A stretch of 64,000 nt of DNA from Sphaerisporangium sp. (GTDB taxonomy: Bacteria; Actinomycetota; Actinomycetes; Streptosporangiales; Streptosporangiaceae). The DNA lies in contig JAOPYI010000081.1 in assembly GCA_025964675.1 (NCBI GenBank), positions 104,775-168,774 on the forward strand. Reading direction: 5' to 3'. The position numbers and the translations under genes were made by a program. Shown piece after piece: positions 50,758 to 58,697 of this stretch. Below the pieces are notes generated by a model. It saw only the letters and a list, made by a program, of their open reading frames with translations, made no database searches and was not told where the DNA came from. The stretch's first letter is position 1. Every line of letters begins with the position of its first letter.

Positions 50758-51327
50758 TTACCGTCCGGTCCGCTTGGAGAGCGGCTCCCAGATGGCGTCC
50801 AGCGCCGGGGTCAGGATGACGACGGCGATGCCGTCTGCGAGGAGCGCGGGACCGTAGTTCAGCGTGAGGAAGGTCTTGAAGTCGATGCCGTTGCCCTGGA
50901 CCCAGATGTCGGTGATGACGAAGAGCAGGCCGATGGCGGTGGCGAGCAGCGAGCCGAGCGCGGTCACCACCAGGCGCACGGACTCTCTGGAGATCGGGGG
51001 CAGGTAGGCGAAGATCAGCCCGGCGATGGCGCCGACGAGGCCGTTGGCGACGCTCCAGTTCCAGTACGTCAGGCCGTAGCCCTGCAGCAGGTCGATGATC
51101 GCGTTGCCGACCAGGCCGACGAAGAACCCGGCGATCACGCCGAAGCGCTTGCCGAAGAAGGGCACCAGCGCGAAGGCGGGCCGTACGGCGACGCTCTGCG
51201 TGCCGGGGATGAAGAAGCTGAACAGGCCGAGCACGGCGTACAGCGCCGCACCTACCGCGCCGAACACGACCGTACGGGACGAGATCGCTAAGACGGGGTC
51301 TCGTGGTGTTGCCGCGTCTGCGTTCAT
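50758..51327 (-). CDS. ECF transporter substrate-binding (S) component
   Basis: A 189-residue membrane protein with six hydrophobic helices: 'SRTVVFGAVGAALYAVLGLFSFFIPG', 'PAFALVPFFGKRFGVIAGFFVGLVGNAIIDLLQGYG', 'YWNWSVANGLVGAIAGLIFAYLPP', and so on. The ligand cannot be named from sequence; the amidohydrolase in the operon hints at a nitrogen heterocycle. ATG 51327 overlaps the ATPase stop (ATGA) and has GGAAGGAACC upstream. Confidence 0.85.
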   Translation of the reverse strand: MNADAATPRDPVLAISSRTVVFGAVGAALYAVLGLFSFFIPGTQSVAVRPAFALVPFFGKRFGVIAGFFVGLVGNAIIDLLQGYGLTYWNWSVANGLVGAIAGLIFAYLPPISRESVRLVVTALGSLLATAIGLLFVITDIWVQGNGIDFKTFLTLNYGPALLADGIAVVILTPALDAIWEPLSKRTGR

Positions 51328-52979
51328 GGGGTGGTTCCTTCCTGGGGGGCTGGGCTGGAAGGTGACAGGAGCGAGAGGCTCCGGGCGAGATCGAACGGGT
51401 GAGGGATCGATCCCGCGTCGGTCAGGTGATCGCGCACCGCCCGCAGCAGGCTGGTGGGTTGCAGCCCCGCGCCCGACCACACGGTCTCGGCGCGGGCCAG
51501 CTCGGCGGGGGAGGCGTCGGCCACCACGCGGCCCTGGTCGACGACGATGATCCGGTCGGCGTAGGTCAGGGCGAGGTCGACGTCGTGGGTGATGAAGTAG
51601 ACGCTCTCGACGCTGTCGGCGGCGAGCGCGTGACCGATGAACTCGGTGGTGGTGTGGAGGTCCTGCCCGGCGGTGGGCTCGTCGAGGATCAGCGTGCGCG
51701 GCCGCATGGCCAGGGCGAGGGCCACGGTGAGGCGGCGCTGCTGGCCGAACGACAGCGTGCGCGGCGGCCGGTCCATGATGTCCTTCTCGCCGTCGAGGAG
51801 CGTCGCCCGCAGGACCTTCTCCGACTCCCGGGCGATCTCTCGGGGGCTCCAGCCGAGGTTGCGCGGGCCGAACGCCAGCTCCTGGCCGACGGTCGCGCTG
51901 AAGAGCGCCTGCCCGGGGTTCTGGAAGACGTATCCGAAGGTCGTGGCCAGGCTCGGGATCGACCTCTCGGAGATGGGGGCGCCGTCCACGAGGACCTCGC
52001 CCCGGGAGGCGGCGATCAGCAGCACGGCGGCGCGCAGCAGTGTGGACTTGCCCGCGCCGTTCGGGCCGAGTACGGCCACCCGCTGGCGCGCGCCGAGGGC
52101 CAGGTCGATGCCGGAAAGGACGGTACGCGCGCCGTACCCCAGGGCCACCCCGCGGTACTCCAGGCGTGGGGTGGTGCCCTGGTCCTCCCGGCGGGGCGGC
52201 GCCGGTACGGCGGGAAGCTCGCGGGCGCGGGAGACGAGGGTGCCGAAGGGCAGCTTGACGTGCCCGACCGGCGCCACCCGGAGGAATCCCTCGACCGGCC
52301 CCTGGTAGCGGGTCGTGCCGTCTTCCAGGTAGAGCACCTCTGCCGGCTCGAACTTCAGGATCTCCTCAACCCGGTGCTCGACGACGACGGCAGCGCCACC
52401 CTCGTCGACGAACCTCCTGACCTCCCGCATGAGGCGCAGGCTCGCGGCCGGGTCCAGGTTGGCCAGCGGCTCGTCCACCACGACGATCTCCGGGTGCATC
52501 ACGAGCACGCCCGCGAAGGCCACCATCTGCAGCTCTCCGCCGCTGAGCCCGGCGGTGGCGCGGTCCAGGAGGTGGGTGATCCCGACGCGGCCGGCGACCT
52601 CGGTGGTCCGCCGCCTGATCTCCTCACGCGGCAGGCCGAGGTTCTCCGGGCCGAAGGCGATCTCCGCCGCCACGGTCGTGCCGACGATCTGCTTGCGCGG
52701 GTCCTGCAACATCGTGCCCACCACCGTGGAGACGTCGCGGATCGTACGGCCCGCGACCGGCCGCCCGCCGACCACGACCTCGCCGCTGACCTCGGCGCGG
52801 TACGCGTGCGGGATCAGCCCGTTGAGCAGGCGCAGGAGCGTGCTCTTGCCGCATCCCGACGGCCCGCTCACCAGCGTGAGGTCCCCCCGGGCCACGGTCA
52901 GGCTGATCGATCGGAGTGCGGCCTGGCCGGTGGAAAGGTAGCGGACGCTCGCGTCATGGACCTCGATGAGCGCGGTCAT
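51324..52979 (-). CDS. ECF transporter duplicated ATP-binding protein
   Basis: A 551-residue fusion of two ABC ATPase domains. The N-half has 'GPSGCGKST' near residue 39, 'LSGGELQMVAFA' and 'VVDEPLANLD'; the C-half has 'GPNGAGKST' near residue 306, signature 'LSFGQQRRLTVAL' and 'LILDEPTAGQD'. The second signature reads SFGQQ rather than SGGQ. Fused EcfA-EcfA' pairs are known in actinobacteria. The start ATG 52979 has GGAGAAGGG upstream. It heads the four-gene operon 52979-48622. Confidence 0.94.
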   Translation of the reverse strand: MTALIEVHDASVRYLSTGQAALRSISLTVARGDLTLVSGPSGCGKSTLLRLLNGLIPHAYRAEVSGEVVVGGRPVAGRTIRDVSTVVGTMLQDPRKQIVGTTVAAEIAFGPENLGLPREEIRRRTTEVAGRVGITHLLDRATAGLSGGELQMVAFAGVLVMHPEIVVVDEPLANLDPAASLRLMREVRRFVDEGGAAVVVEHRVEEILKFEPAEVLYLEDGTTRYQGPVEGFLRVAPVGHVKLPFGTLVSRARELPAVPAPPRREDQGTTPRLEYRGVALGYGARTVLSGIDLALGARQRVAVLGPNGAGKSTLLRAAVLLIAASRGEVLVDGAPISERSIPSLATTFGYVFQNPGQALFSATVGQELAFGPRNLGWSPREIARESEKVLRATLLDGEKDIMDRPPRTLSFGQQRRLTVALALAMRPRTLILDEPTAGQDLHTTTEFIGHALAADSVESVYFITHDVDLALTYADRIIVVDQGRVVADASPAELARAETVWSGAGLQPTSLLRAVRDHLTDAGSIPHPFDLARSLSLLSPSSPAPQEGTTP

Positions 52980-53256
52980 GACGGATCACCCTTCTCCTTT
53001 CGGCGTGCCGAGGGCGGCTGTGGTACCGGATCTTTGTCCGTAGGAGATTAAAGGGGAGATCTTTGCCTTAGCGCAATTGCTAGTGAAAGGCTGTGTTTCA
53101 GGAGGCCTGACCGAATTACGCAGTTTCGGCTAGCTCAATCACCGGCATATGAAGCGCTTGCGCGCGCCGGGTTACGCGGGTGTTTCGCGCCCGGGTCACG
53201 AATTCGCGACCGACCGCCACGGTGAGCGTCACGTGGCGGCGGGACTCCGGCCGGGG
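52980..53256. other. 277-base gene-free upstream region of the ECF operon
   Basis: No gene fits here. The part next to the ECF start is more AT-rich than its surroundings and contains a GCAATTGC palindrome (~53075). I looked for a known riboswitch core and did not find one. It is probably the promoter and leader of the ECF operon, plus the 3' flank of the next gene. Confidence 0.5.
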
Positions 53257-54132
53257 CTACGCGGCGGTCAGGGAGAGCAGGTGGCTTCCGGCTCGCCGGG
53301 CCTCGTCGATGCTGCTGTGGAAGACACGCTCCACCTCCTGTGCCTGTCCGCTCAGCCTGTCGATGTGCGGTATGGCAAGGAGGTCCTCCGCGGTCTCCGC
53401 CAGGAGCCGCTCGTAGTCGGGGGTGCGCTCCCGCAGTACTCCCAGCTGCCGGTAGGCCCGGTACACCGCGTCGGCGCGCCGGACCTCGCGGGCGTACTCC
53501 TCCAGCGTGGTCACCCGGGCCGCAAGGGAGCGGCGTGCCCGGTCGAGCACCTCGTCGTACGGGGCGAACACCTCGGCGATGTCGGCCGGCACGTCCTGCG
53601 GCACGATCTGGTCGTGCTGCGCCCGGATCCGGGTCAGGTCGGCCAGCCGTACGCCGAGCCGCCATATCTCGGCGGGCAGGGTAACGGAGTTGTCGATCGC
53701 GTCGAGCAGCCCGGCGCCGTCGACCTGCGAGCCCAGGACGTCGTCGACGGCGTTCTGGGCTCTGGCCAGCAGATCGCGGCAGCCCGCGTCGAGGTCGCCC
53801 GGGAGGACGAACCGGTCGGCGTGCTCGATCGCCACGCGCAGCCGGCGCCGCGCGTCGCGCTCCTTCGGGTCGCCGGCCAGGGCCTGGAGGCCACCGAGCC
53901 CGGTCACGACGGCTCCTAGCGTGAACATGCCCCAGGGGCCGGCCAGCATCAGGGCGACGAGCAGGAAGAACGTGACGGTGATGACGATGACCGGGCGGGG
54001 ACCGGTGGGCGGGGGCACTACTCCGGCGCGCACGGCCTGGAGCGTTCCGGGACTGGTCCGGAGGATCCGAGCGACGCCGGGGGGCAGGTCGGGGTCGAGG
54101 ACGAGCCGGGGGACGGGCGTCCGTGGGTCCAC
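53257..54132 (-). CDS. membrane protein with a helical C-terminal domain, function unknown
   Basis: A 291-residue protein. After a Pro-rich N-terminus come two hydrophobic helices (~46-85, 'PVIVITVTFFLLVALMLAG' and 'WGMFTLGAVVTGLGGLQALAG'), then a ~200-residue charged, alpha-helical region with long amphipathic stretches ('EVLDRARRSLAARVTTLEEYAREVRRADAVYR') consistent with a coiled coil inside the cell. I do not recognise the family. GTG 54132 has GAGGAGG upstream. It is divergent from the phosphatase gene. Confidence 0.75.
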   Translation of the reverse strand: MDPRTPVPRLVLDPDLPPGVARILRTSPGTLQAVRAGVVPPPTGPRPVIVITVTFFLLVALMLAGPWGMFTLGAVVTGLGGLQALAGDPKERDARRRLRVAIEHADRFVLPGDLDAGCRDLLARAQNAVDDVLGSQVDGAGLLDAIDNSVTLPAEIWRLGVRLADLTRIRAQHDQIVPQDVPADIAEVFAPYDEVLDRARRSLAARVTTLEEYAREVRRADAVYRAYRQLGVLRERTPDYERLLAETAEDLLAIPHIDRLSGQAQEVERVFHSSIDEARRAGSHLLSLTAA

Positions 54133-54308
54133 ATGACCTCCTCTGGGGAAGGTGGCTGATCGGGCGGAGCCCATGAGGGCTCACTCGTTTACATCACGTG
54201 CGGGCCGTCGTCACGATGGCAGTCGCCACGTAGTGGACATGTTCTTTTGACACTGTGCCCTCGGCGCCTTCTTCGCGTGGACATATAGCGCATATAGGGT
54301 TGGAAGTG

Positions 54309-55118
54309 ATGAATGAACTAACGAGGTGGATAGCTCTTGACGGTGCCGTGAACGTGCGAGACCTTGGCGGTCTCCCCACGATCAACGGCGAGACGACGAA
54401 ATTCGGGAGGGTGCTGCGCTCCGACAACCTCCAGGGCCTGACGGACGCCGACGTGGAGAGGCTCGTCGGCGAGCTGAAACTGCGCGACGTGGTGGACCTG
54501 CGCTCCAACACCGAGGTCGACCTCGAAGGCCCCGGCCCGCTGACCCAGGTCCCTGAGGTCAGCATCCATCACCTGACCCTGTTCGCGGAAGGCGGCCGGC
54601 ACACCGACGTCGATGCCGACACCGGGGACAGCCGTATCCAGGGCGACAAGGTCCTGCCGTGGCAGGGCCGGCGCGAGGAGGACCTCGCCGACGTCAGGGT
54701 CGTCGGCTTCTACTACGCCTACCTGCGCGACCGGCCCGACTCGGTCCTCGCCGCGCTACGGGTGCTCGCCCACGGCGACGGCGCGGCGATCGTCCACTGC
54801 GCGGCCGGCAAGGACCGTACGGGCGTGGTGTCCGCTCTGGCGCTCTCCGTCGCGGGAGTCACTCGCGAGGCCATCGTGGCCGACTACACGGCGACGGGGG
54901 ACCGGCTGGAGCTGATCCTCGCCCGGCTCCGGAGTAGCGCGACCTACCGCGACGACCTCGACTCCCGTCCGGCCGACAGCCACCTGCCCCGCCGGGAGTT
55001 CATGGAGCACTTCCTCCAGGTGCTCGACGACAGGCACGAGGGCCCGCTCGGCTGGCTCGTCCAGCAGGGCTGGACGGAGGAGGACGCGACGGCGCTCCGC
55101 TCGCGCCTGCTCGACTGA
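54309..55118 (+). CDS. protein-tyrosine-phosphatase-like enzyme
   Basis: A 269-residue protein with the N-terminal 'GAVNVRDLGGLPTINGETTKFGRVLRSD', typical of actinobacterial tyrosine/serine phosphatases. The active-site loop is 'VHCAAGKDRTGVVSAL' (Cys-X5-Arg, P-loop HCxAGKDRTG) near residues 167-182. It removes phosphate from phosphotyrosine, phosphoserine or phosphoinositide. The start could be ATG 54309 or GTG 54306. Upstream a TTGACA (54247) is seen, but no matching -10 at 17 bases. Confidence 0.9.
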   Translation: MNELTRWIALDGAVNVRDLGGLPTINGETTKFGRVLRSDNLQGLTDADVERLVGELKLRDVVDLRSNTEVDLEGPGPLTQVPEVSIHHLTLFAEGGRHTDVDADTGDSRIQGDKVLPWQGRREEDLADVRVVGFYYAYLRDRPDSVLAALRVLAHGDGAAIVHCAAGKDRTGVVSALALSVAGVTREAIVADYTATGDRLELILARLRSSATYRDDLDSRPADSHLPRREFMEHFLQVLDDRHEGPLGWLVQQGWTEEDATALRSRLLD

Positions 55119-55170
55119 ACGACGCCTGATCGACTCGAGCGGACCTGCTCGACTGAAGCGCGCCTGATCG
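55107..55170. repeat. direct repeat at the 3' end of the phosphatase gene
   Basis: A 26-base unit (55107-55132) that includes the last codons and TGA of the phosphatase gene is repeated with three changes at 55145-55170, outside it, a period of 38 bases. It looks like a small tandem duplication of the gene end. Confidence 0.6.
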
Positions 55171-55177
55171 GCCGGGG

Positions 55178-56227
55178 CTACGCCCGGTCGGACGCCTCCG
55201 CGTCCAGGGCCAGGGGGACGACCCGGCGCTCGGCCGCCGAGGTGCGCGCGGCGTGCAGCACGGCGAGCGCCGCTGCCACGCCGAGCGGGTCCACCGGCGG
55301 CGGCGCGCCGCCGGTGAGGGCGGCCGCCACTCCGGCGTAGAACTCCGGATAGGCCCCGGGCTCGGTCTCGACCGTACGGCTGTCGCCGTCGACGCCCAGC
55401 ACGCCCCAGCGCCCGGGAGGCTCTGCCCCCCACCCCGGGCCGCCCGGCCGCTCGCCCGCCCGCAGGCGGTCCTCCTGGGGGTCCAGGCCCCACTTGACGT
55501 ACGCCCCCCGGGACCCGAGCACGCGGAACCTCGGCCCGAGCTGCCCGGTGACGGCGCTCATCCACAGATGTGACCGGGCGCCGTTCGCGTGGGTGAGCGC
55601 GATGAACGCGTCGTCGTCCGACCCCACCCCGATCCGCCGGACGTCGGCCTCGGCGTACACGTCGGTCACCGGGCCGAGGTACTGCAGGGCCTGGTCGACC
55701 AGGTGGCTGCCCAGGTCGTACAGCAGGCCGCCCAGCTCGTCGGGGCCGCCGTTCTCGCGCCAGCCGCCCTTAGGGACAGGCCGCCAGCGCTCGAACCGCG
55801 ACTCGAAGCGGTGCACCTCGCCCAGGTCCAGGGTGCGCAACGTGCGGAAGTCGCCGTCCCAGCGGCGGTTCTGGAAGACCGTCAGCATCACGTCGCGCTC
55901 GCGCGCCAGCCGTACGAGGCCGAGGGCCTCGGCCGCGGTGGCGGCCAGAGGCTTGTCCACCACGACAGGCACCCCGGCTGAGAGCGCCAGCGTGGCGAGC
56001 GGGACATGGGTGCGGTTGGGCGAGGCGATCACCACCAGGTCGAGACCGAGCAGGTCCTCGGCGGAGGGGACGACGCGGGTGCCCGGGTGGTCGCGGGCGA
56101 TCCGGCCCGCCCGCTCCGGGTCTCCGGTGACGACGGCGTCGAGCCGGAGGCCGGGCGTGGCGGCGATGAGGGGGGCGTGGAAGAACTCCCCGGCCGGGCC
56201 GTATCCGGCCAGGCCGACGTTGATCAT
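55178..56227 (-). CDS. Gfo/Idh/MocA family NAD(P)-dependent oxidoreductase
   Basis: A 349-residue oxidoreductase. The Rossmann start is 'NVGLAGYGPAGEFFHAPLIAATPG', then 'VVIASPNRTHVPLATLALSAGVPVVVDKPLAAT' with the conserved Lys of the EKP-like motif (DKP here), and 'YDLGSHLVDQALQYLG' (catalytic His). Substrates in the family are sugars, inositols or deoxy sugars, unknown here. ATG 56227 overlaps the PAC2 gene stop (ATGA), so they are coupled. Confidence 0.93.
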   Translation of the reverse strand: MINVGLAGYGPAGEFFHAPLIAATPGLRLDAVVTGDPERAGRIARDHPGTRVVPSAEDLLGLDLVVIASPNRTHVPLATLALSAGVPVVVDKPLAATAAEALGLVRLARERDVMLTVFQNRRWDGDFRTLRTLDLGEVHRFESRFERWRPVPKGGWRENGGPDELGGLLYDLGSHLVDQALQYLGPVTDVYAEADVRRIGVGSDDDAFIALTHANGARSHLWMSAVTGQLGPRFRVLGSRGAYVKWGLDPQEDRLRAGERPGGPGWGAEPPGRWGVLGVDGDSRTVETEPGAYPEFYAGVAAALTGGAPPPVDPLGVAAALAVLHAARTSAAERRVVPLALDAEASDRA

Positions 56228-57129
56228 GACTCGGTCTCGTCGCGTTCGGCCAGGAAGCGCTCGAACTGGGCGGCCAGCTCGTCGCCCGTCGGCATGGGGC
56301 TGGTCTCGGCCATGAGGCTCTCGCGCTGGGAGCCGGCGGTGAACGCGTCGTACTGCTGCTCGAGGCCCTGGATGGCCGTGGACAGCTCGGCCGAGGAGAT
56401 GATCTGCTCCTCGATCTCGGCCGTGGTCTTCTCGGCGGCGTCCCGCAGGCCGTCGAGGGGGAACACCAGCCCGGTGCTGCGGGTCACGGCCTCAAGGGCC
56501 GTCACCGCCGCCCGGGGATACTCGGCCTGCGCCAGGTAGTGGGGCACGTGGACCGCGTGGCCGAGGGCGTCGTGGCCCCGGGCGCCGAGCCGCAGCTCGA
56601 TCAGGGCGGCGGCGCTGCCCGGCACCTGGATCTTGCCGAACGGGCTCCCCGGACCCGTGAGGAGCTCGGGCCTCGTGCCGTGGGAGGTCACGCCGAGCGG
56701 GCGGGTGTGCGGCGCGGCCATGGGGATGCCGTGCACGGTCACCAGCTTGCCGATGTTCAGCCGGGTGGCGAGGGCGCCGATCGCCTCGGTGAACAGCTCC
56801 CACTCTCGATCGGGCTCCGGGCCGCTCATCAGCAGGAAGGGCGTGCCCGCCGTGTCGTGCGCGAGGTGGACCACGAGCTCTGGAGACTCGCAGTCGACCC
56901 AGCGGTCGGTGTCGAAGGTCATCAACGGCCGCCGCGACCTGTAGTCGAGGAGGCGGTCGACGTCGAACGTCGCCACGACCCGGTGCTCCAGTTCGGCGAG
57001 CAGGTGGCCGACGGCGAGCCGTCCGGCTCCTCCGGCGTCCACGAACCCCTCAAAGTGGTAGAGCAGCACCGGATCGGACAGCTCAGGGACATCACCGCTG
57101 AGCCGGTAGAGATCCGTCGGGTCGAACAC
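56224..57129 (-). CDS. PAC2-family protein
   Basis: A 301-residue proteasome assembly chaperone 2 (PAC2)-fold protein of the actinobacterial type. Marks are 'PVLLYHFEGFVDAGGAGRLAVGHLL', 'LVTVHGIPMAAPHTRPLGVTSHGT', 'VPGSAAALIELRLGARGHDALGHAVHVPHYLA' and 'YPRAAVTALEAVTRSTGL'. The function in bacteria is unknown. The start codon is GTG 57129 with an AAAGG-type site. It heads the two-gene unit with the oxidoreductase. Confidence 0.9.
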   Translation of the reverse strand: MFDPTDLYRLSGDVPELSDPVLLYHFEGFVDAGGAGRLAVGHLLAELEHRVVATFDVDRLLDYRSRRPLMTFDTDRWVDCESPELVVHLAHDTAGTPFLLMSGPEPDREWELFTEAIGALATRLNIGKLVTVHGIPMAAPHTRPLGVTSHGTRPELLTGPGSPFGKIQVPGSAAALIELRLGARGHDALGHAVHVPHYLAQAEYPRAAVTALEAVTRSTGLVFPLDGLRDAAEKTTAEIEEQIISSAELSTAIQGLEQQYDAFTAGSQRESLMAETSPMPTGDELAAQFERFLAERDETES

Positions 57130-57247
57130 CTTGGGTCCCAGCCTTTCTTTCGTCTCTCAAGAGAGAACCTATGGGATGTCCTGGGGATTCCGCCGGGCGA
57201 GTCCACTGCTACCCAGGGTTCGGGGCCGCGCACCTCGCCGGTGCACA

Positions 57248-57640
57248 ATGGAGGGCGTGAGGGAAGACGCGGACGTCGAGGAGCTTGCCACCCGGTTGTT
57301 CCAGCTCGCGAGGTCGGGGCAGACCGAGCAGCTGTGCGCCTACGTCGACGCGGGCGTCCCGGCGAACCTCAGCAACGACAAGGGCGACACCCTGCTGATG
57401 CTGGCGGCGTACCACGGTCACGCGGATACCGTCGGGGCGCTGGTGTCACGCGGCGCCGATCCGGGCCGCGCCAACGATCGCGGGCAAACACCTCTGGCGG
57501 GGGCGGTCTTCAAGAAGGAGCCGGGCGTGGTGCGGGCTCTGCTCGACGCCGGGGCGGATCCGGCGGATGGCACGCCGTCGGCGGTCGACACCGCCCAGAT
57601 GTTCGGGCACACCGAATTCCTGAAATGGTTCGCGCACTAA
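57248..57640 (+). CDS. ankyrin-repeat protein
   Basis: A 130-residue protein with three to four ankyrin repeats: 'GQTEQLCAYVDAGVPANLSNDKGDTLLMLAAYHGHADTV', 'GALVSRGADPGRANDRGQTPLAGAVFKK', 'VVRALLDAGADP'. It is a protein-binding module. ATG 57248 is the start, although the GTG 57257 shortly after would be preceded by GGAGGG (too close). It is divergent from the PAC2 gene. Confidence 0.9.
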   Translation: MEGVREDADVEELATRLFQLARSGQTEQLCAYVDAGVPANLSNDKGDTLLMLAAYHGHADTVGALVSRGADPGRANDRGQTPLAGAVFKKEPGVVRALLDAGADPADGTPSAVDTAQMFGHTEFLKWFAH

Positions 57641-57701
57641 TGTAAATACCGCCTCATATAGGGCTGTAGTTACGGGGGGCTTTTGTTGTCATGATGTGGG
57701 G

Positions 57702-58697
57702 ATGGCTGATTTAGCGCCTTCCAAGCTCCTTATACCTTCTTTGTCATGCCCGTTCCCCAGCCTGATCAGCCCGTACGCGGACCAGGTCGATGAGGAGACC
57801 TTCTCCTGGCTGGTGGCGAGCACCATGATCGACGATCCGGCCGAGCTGGGTCGCTACCGCGAGGCCTGCTACGGCCTGCTCGGCGCCCGCACCTATCCCT
57901 ACGCCGGCCACGACATGCTGCGCCTGGTGACCGACTGGTGCGTGTGGCTCTTCGCCTTCGACGACGCGTTCTGCGAGTCGGACCGGCGGGCCGCCGAGAT
58001 CGCCCGCGCGCTGCCGCAGCTGCTGGCCGTCCTGGACGATCTGGACGATCTCCCGGCCGACGTGGACGATCCGTTCGCCCGGGCGATGCTCGACATCAAG
58101 GGCCGCGTCAGCGCCGCCGGCAACGCCGACCAGCTCGACCGCTGGCGCACGGTCACCAAGGACTACCTGTTCGCCCAGGTGTGGGAGGCGGCCAACCGCG
58201 AGGACGCCGTGGTACCCACCTACGGCGACTACATCTTCATGCGGCGCAGGACCGGAGCCATGCTGACGGTCTTCGCCCTGATCGACCTCGCCACAGGGCA
58301 CCCGCTGACACCCGACCAGTGGCGCCACCCGGACGTGCGGGCGATCACAGAAAGCGCCAACGACGTGGTCGTCTGGGACAACGATCTCCTCTCGTACGCC
58401 AAGGAGAGGAACGGAGTGAACTCCCGCAACAACCTCGTCAGCGTGCTGGCAAGGCACCGCCACCGGTCGATACAGCACGCGATGGACCGGATCGGCAGGA
58501 TGCGCGACGACGCGATCCTGCGGATGCTGCTGCTGCGCGGGGAGCTGGAGGGCCTGAAGTCCGGCGCCGTGGCCGCCTATGTCCGGGGCCTCGAACACTG
58601 GATCAGCGGCAGCATCGCCTACTCCCTGACGAGCTCCAGGTACACCAGGGCCTGGCAGGGCGTGGCCCACCACCCGGCCGGGGACGGGGCCGGCTAG
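57702..58697 (+). CDS. class I terpene synthase (orphan)
   Basis: A 331-residue bacterial terpene cyclase-fold protein. The first metal motif is 'FAFDDAFCE' (DDxxxE) near residue 88; the second is 'NDLLSYAKE' (NDxxSxxxE) near residue 226; a C-terminal 'SSRYTRAW' (RY pair) near residue 319 completes the pattern. It should cyclise a C10-C15 prenyl diphosphate; the product is unknown. No prenyltransferase or P450 gene is nearby. ATG 57702 is used; GTG 57696 is also possible. It overlaps the convergent STAND gene by four bases. Confidence 0.9.
   Translation: MADLAPSKLLIPSLSCPFPSLISPYADQVDEETFSWLVASTMIDDPAELGRYREACYGLLGARTYPYAGHDMLRLVTDWCVWLFAFDDAFCESDRRAAEIARALPQLLAVLDDLDDLPADVDDPFARAMLDIKGRVSAAGNADQLDRWRTVTKDYLFAQVWEAANREDAVVPTYGDYIFMRRRTGAMLTVFALIDLATGHPLTPDQWRHPDVRAITESANDVVVWDNDLLSYAKERNGVNSRNNLVSVLARHRHRSIQHAMDRIGRMRDDAILRMLLLRGELEGLKSGAVAAYVRGLEHWISGSIAYSLTSSRYTRAWQGVAHHPAGDGAG

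Noticed and set aside
54247..54252. Perfect TTGACA as a promoter for the phosphatase gene
   Set aside because: No -10-like hexamer at 16-18 bases; the CATATAG copies downstream are too far.
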